In this document: piece after piece, positions 63,174 through 64,000 of the stretch
How positions within the stretch are numbered: position 1 is the first letter of the stretch
Layout: each line of letters opens with the position of its first letter
Assembly (NCBI RefSeq): GCF_902712855.1
Contig: NZ_LR743507.1
Location: 372,001-436,000, forward strand
Direction: 5' to 3'
DNA: 64,000 nt
Origin: Variovorax paradoxus
GTDB lineage: Bacteria; Pseudomonadota; Gammaproteobacteria; Burkholderiales; Burkholderiaceae_C
Notes under the pieces: generated by a model
The model's input: the letters and a program-made list of their open reading frames with translations, nothing else
What the model was told of the DNA's origin: nothing
The model's database searches: none
Translations under genes and position numbers: made by a program

Positions 63174-64000
63174 TCACGAAGATGCGGCACCTTTGGGAAC
63201 CGGTTGCGGTGTGGTCAAGGCAGCGGCGTCCGCATGCGCCGACGTCGGCGCCACCGGCGCATCGAGCGCCGGGGCCGTCGCTGCCGGGATCTCCTGCCGC
63301 GCCAGCTTCTCGGCCAGCCGGAACGCCACCACCACCGCCAGCAGGCCGAAGATCGACGAGCCCACGGCCTGGCCGATCAGCACGCCGCTGGCGCCGTGGT
63401 GCGAGCCCCACCATGCGAACGGGATGGTGCCCATCGTGGCGCGCCCCCAGTTGAAGCCGGTCGACAGCAGCGGATGCCCGAGGTTGTTGAACGATGCGTT
63501 CGCCACGAACAGTCCGCCAGCGAAGAAGAAGCTCGGCGCCAGCCAGCTGCAGAACAGCGAGATCAGTTCGGCCGCCAGCCCGTCCGCGGAGAATGCGCGG
63601 ATCAGCACCCCCTGGCTCAACGCCAGCACCAGCCACGCCACCGCGACCGACGCCACCATGAACAGCAGGCTGTCGCGCAGCGCCTGCTGCACGCGCCGGT
63701 ACTGGCCTGCGCCCAGGTTCTGCGCCAGGATCGGACCGACCGCACCGCTGAGCGCGTAGACCAGGCCGAAGGCCACCGGCGTCAGACGGTCGATGGTGGC
63801 CGCGCCCGCCACCGCGGAGGGCCCGAACTGCGCCACCGAATGCGTGACGAAGGCCGCGCCCACCGGCGTGGCCAGGTTGGTCAGCACCGCCGGGCCCGCG
63901 ACGGTGCCGAGCGCGCGGGCATCGCCGGCCAGTCGCGACGCGTCGAACGGCCCGAGCATGCGGTGCTTCACCATCACGCCGTGCAGCCCGATGCCCGCGA
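63174..64000 (-). CDS. MATE family efflux transporter (C-terminal part)
   Basis: The frame is open to the right edge, so only the C-terminal part is present (about 275 residues). Six hydrophobic segments are visible. Text such as GPAVLTNLATPVGAAFVTHS, then AVGPILAQNLGAGQYRRVQQ and LFCSWLAPSFFFAGGLFVAN, is typical of the second MATE half, including the LAQNLGAGQ signature loop. MATE proteins exchange Na+ or H+ for cationic drugs. It ends with a long Ala/Pro-rich cytosolic tail. No local regulator is visible. Confidence 0.88.
   Translation of the reverse strand, partial: AGIGLHGVMVKHRMLGPFDASRLAGDARALGTVAGPAVLTNLATPVGAAFVTHSVAQFGPSAVAGAATIDRLTPVAFGLVYALSGAVGPILAQNLGAGQYRRVQQALRDSLLFMVASVAVAWLVLALSQGVLIRAFSADGLAAELISLFCSWLAPSFFFAGGLFVANASFNNLGHPLLSTGFNWGRATMGTIPFAWWGSHHGASGVLIGQAVGSSIFGLLAVVVAFRLAEKLARQEIPAATAPALDAPVAPTSAHADAAALTTPQPVPKGAASS

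Overview
The window looks like chromosomal DNA of a high-GC betaproteobacterium of the order Burkholderiales, most likely family Comamonadaceae (Variovorax-like). The reasons are the strong GC bias at third codon positions, the orphan tripartite-tricarboxylate binding proteins (Bug/TctC family), a second IF-1 gene of the betaproteobacterial type, a 2CSK_N-type histidine kinase and dispersed GC-rich intergenic repeats. The genus is an inference. Both edge genes are cut: a FecA-type receptor on the left and a MATE transporter on the right. I saw no rRNA, tRNA, CRISPR array or prophage.

Layout. 1-7.5 kb: ferric-citrate-type receptor (3' part), yaeQ, a 100-bp tandem repeat, two small metal-site proteins, a yybP-ykoY-type (manganese) riboswitch ahead of a TerC exporter, a holin-like membrane protein, an M48 protease and moaC. 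7.5-18.8 kb: a type IV pilus region with a PglL-type O-oligosaccharyltransferase, the minor pilin operon pilE-fimT-pilV-pilW-pilX-pilY1, a decayed IS481-family element, and the major pilin gene pilA behind a sigma-54 promoter. 19-23.7 kb: a signalling cluster (class II cyclic-nucleotide phosphodiesterase, CHASE2 adenylate cyclase, FHA protein, PP2C phosphatase) on the same strand as pilA. 23.7-27.7 kb: a second TerC, sucCD and argC.

28.5-37 kb: a catabolic island. An IclR regulator and an SDR dehydrogenase face away from an operon of an RraA-family aldolase, two UxaA/GarD-family dehydratase subunits, a polar-amino-acid-type ABC importer (two permeases, ATPase, binding protein) and an enolase-superfamily dehydratase. 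The likely job is uptake and breakdown of a sugar acid or similar hydroxy acid. 37-47.9 kb: recA-recX, a MarR regulator, a TctD/TctE-like two-component pair split by a lipoprotein gene, birA, a SET-domain methyltransferase and, divergently, topB with a lysine/alanine-rich linker and a C-terminal SWIB domain.

48-60.5 kb: accessory metabolism. It holds two TctC binding proteins around a LysR gene, an N-formylglutamate amidohydrolase, an SDR with a divergent LysR, a TetR regulator facing a thioesterase and an AidB-like acyl-CoA dehydrogenase, a gamma-Glu-GABA-type amidotransferase, a TIM-barrel isomerase and a catalase-like protein. 60.5-64 kb: a promoter with a long leader, a small unknown protein, infA (second copy), the RNA helicase gene dbpA and the MATE gene.

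The stretches most worth following up are the pilA-linked cyclase/phosphodiesterase/FHA/PP2C cluster, the SET-topB(SWIB) pair sharing a 37-nt alternating purine-pyrimidine tract, and the IclR-controlled sugar-acid island.
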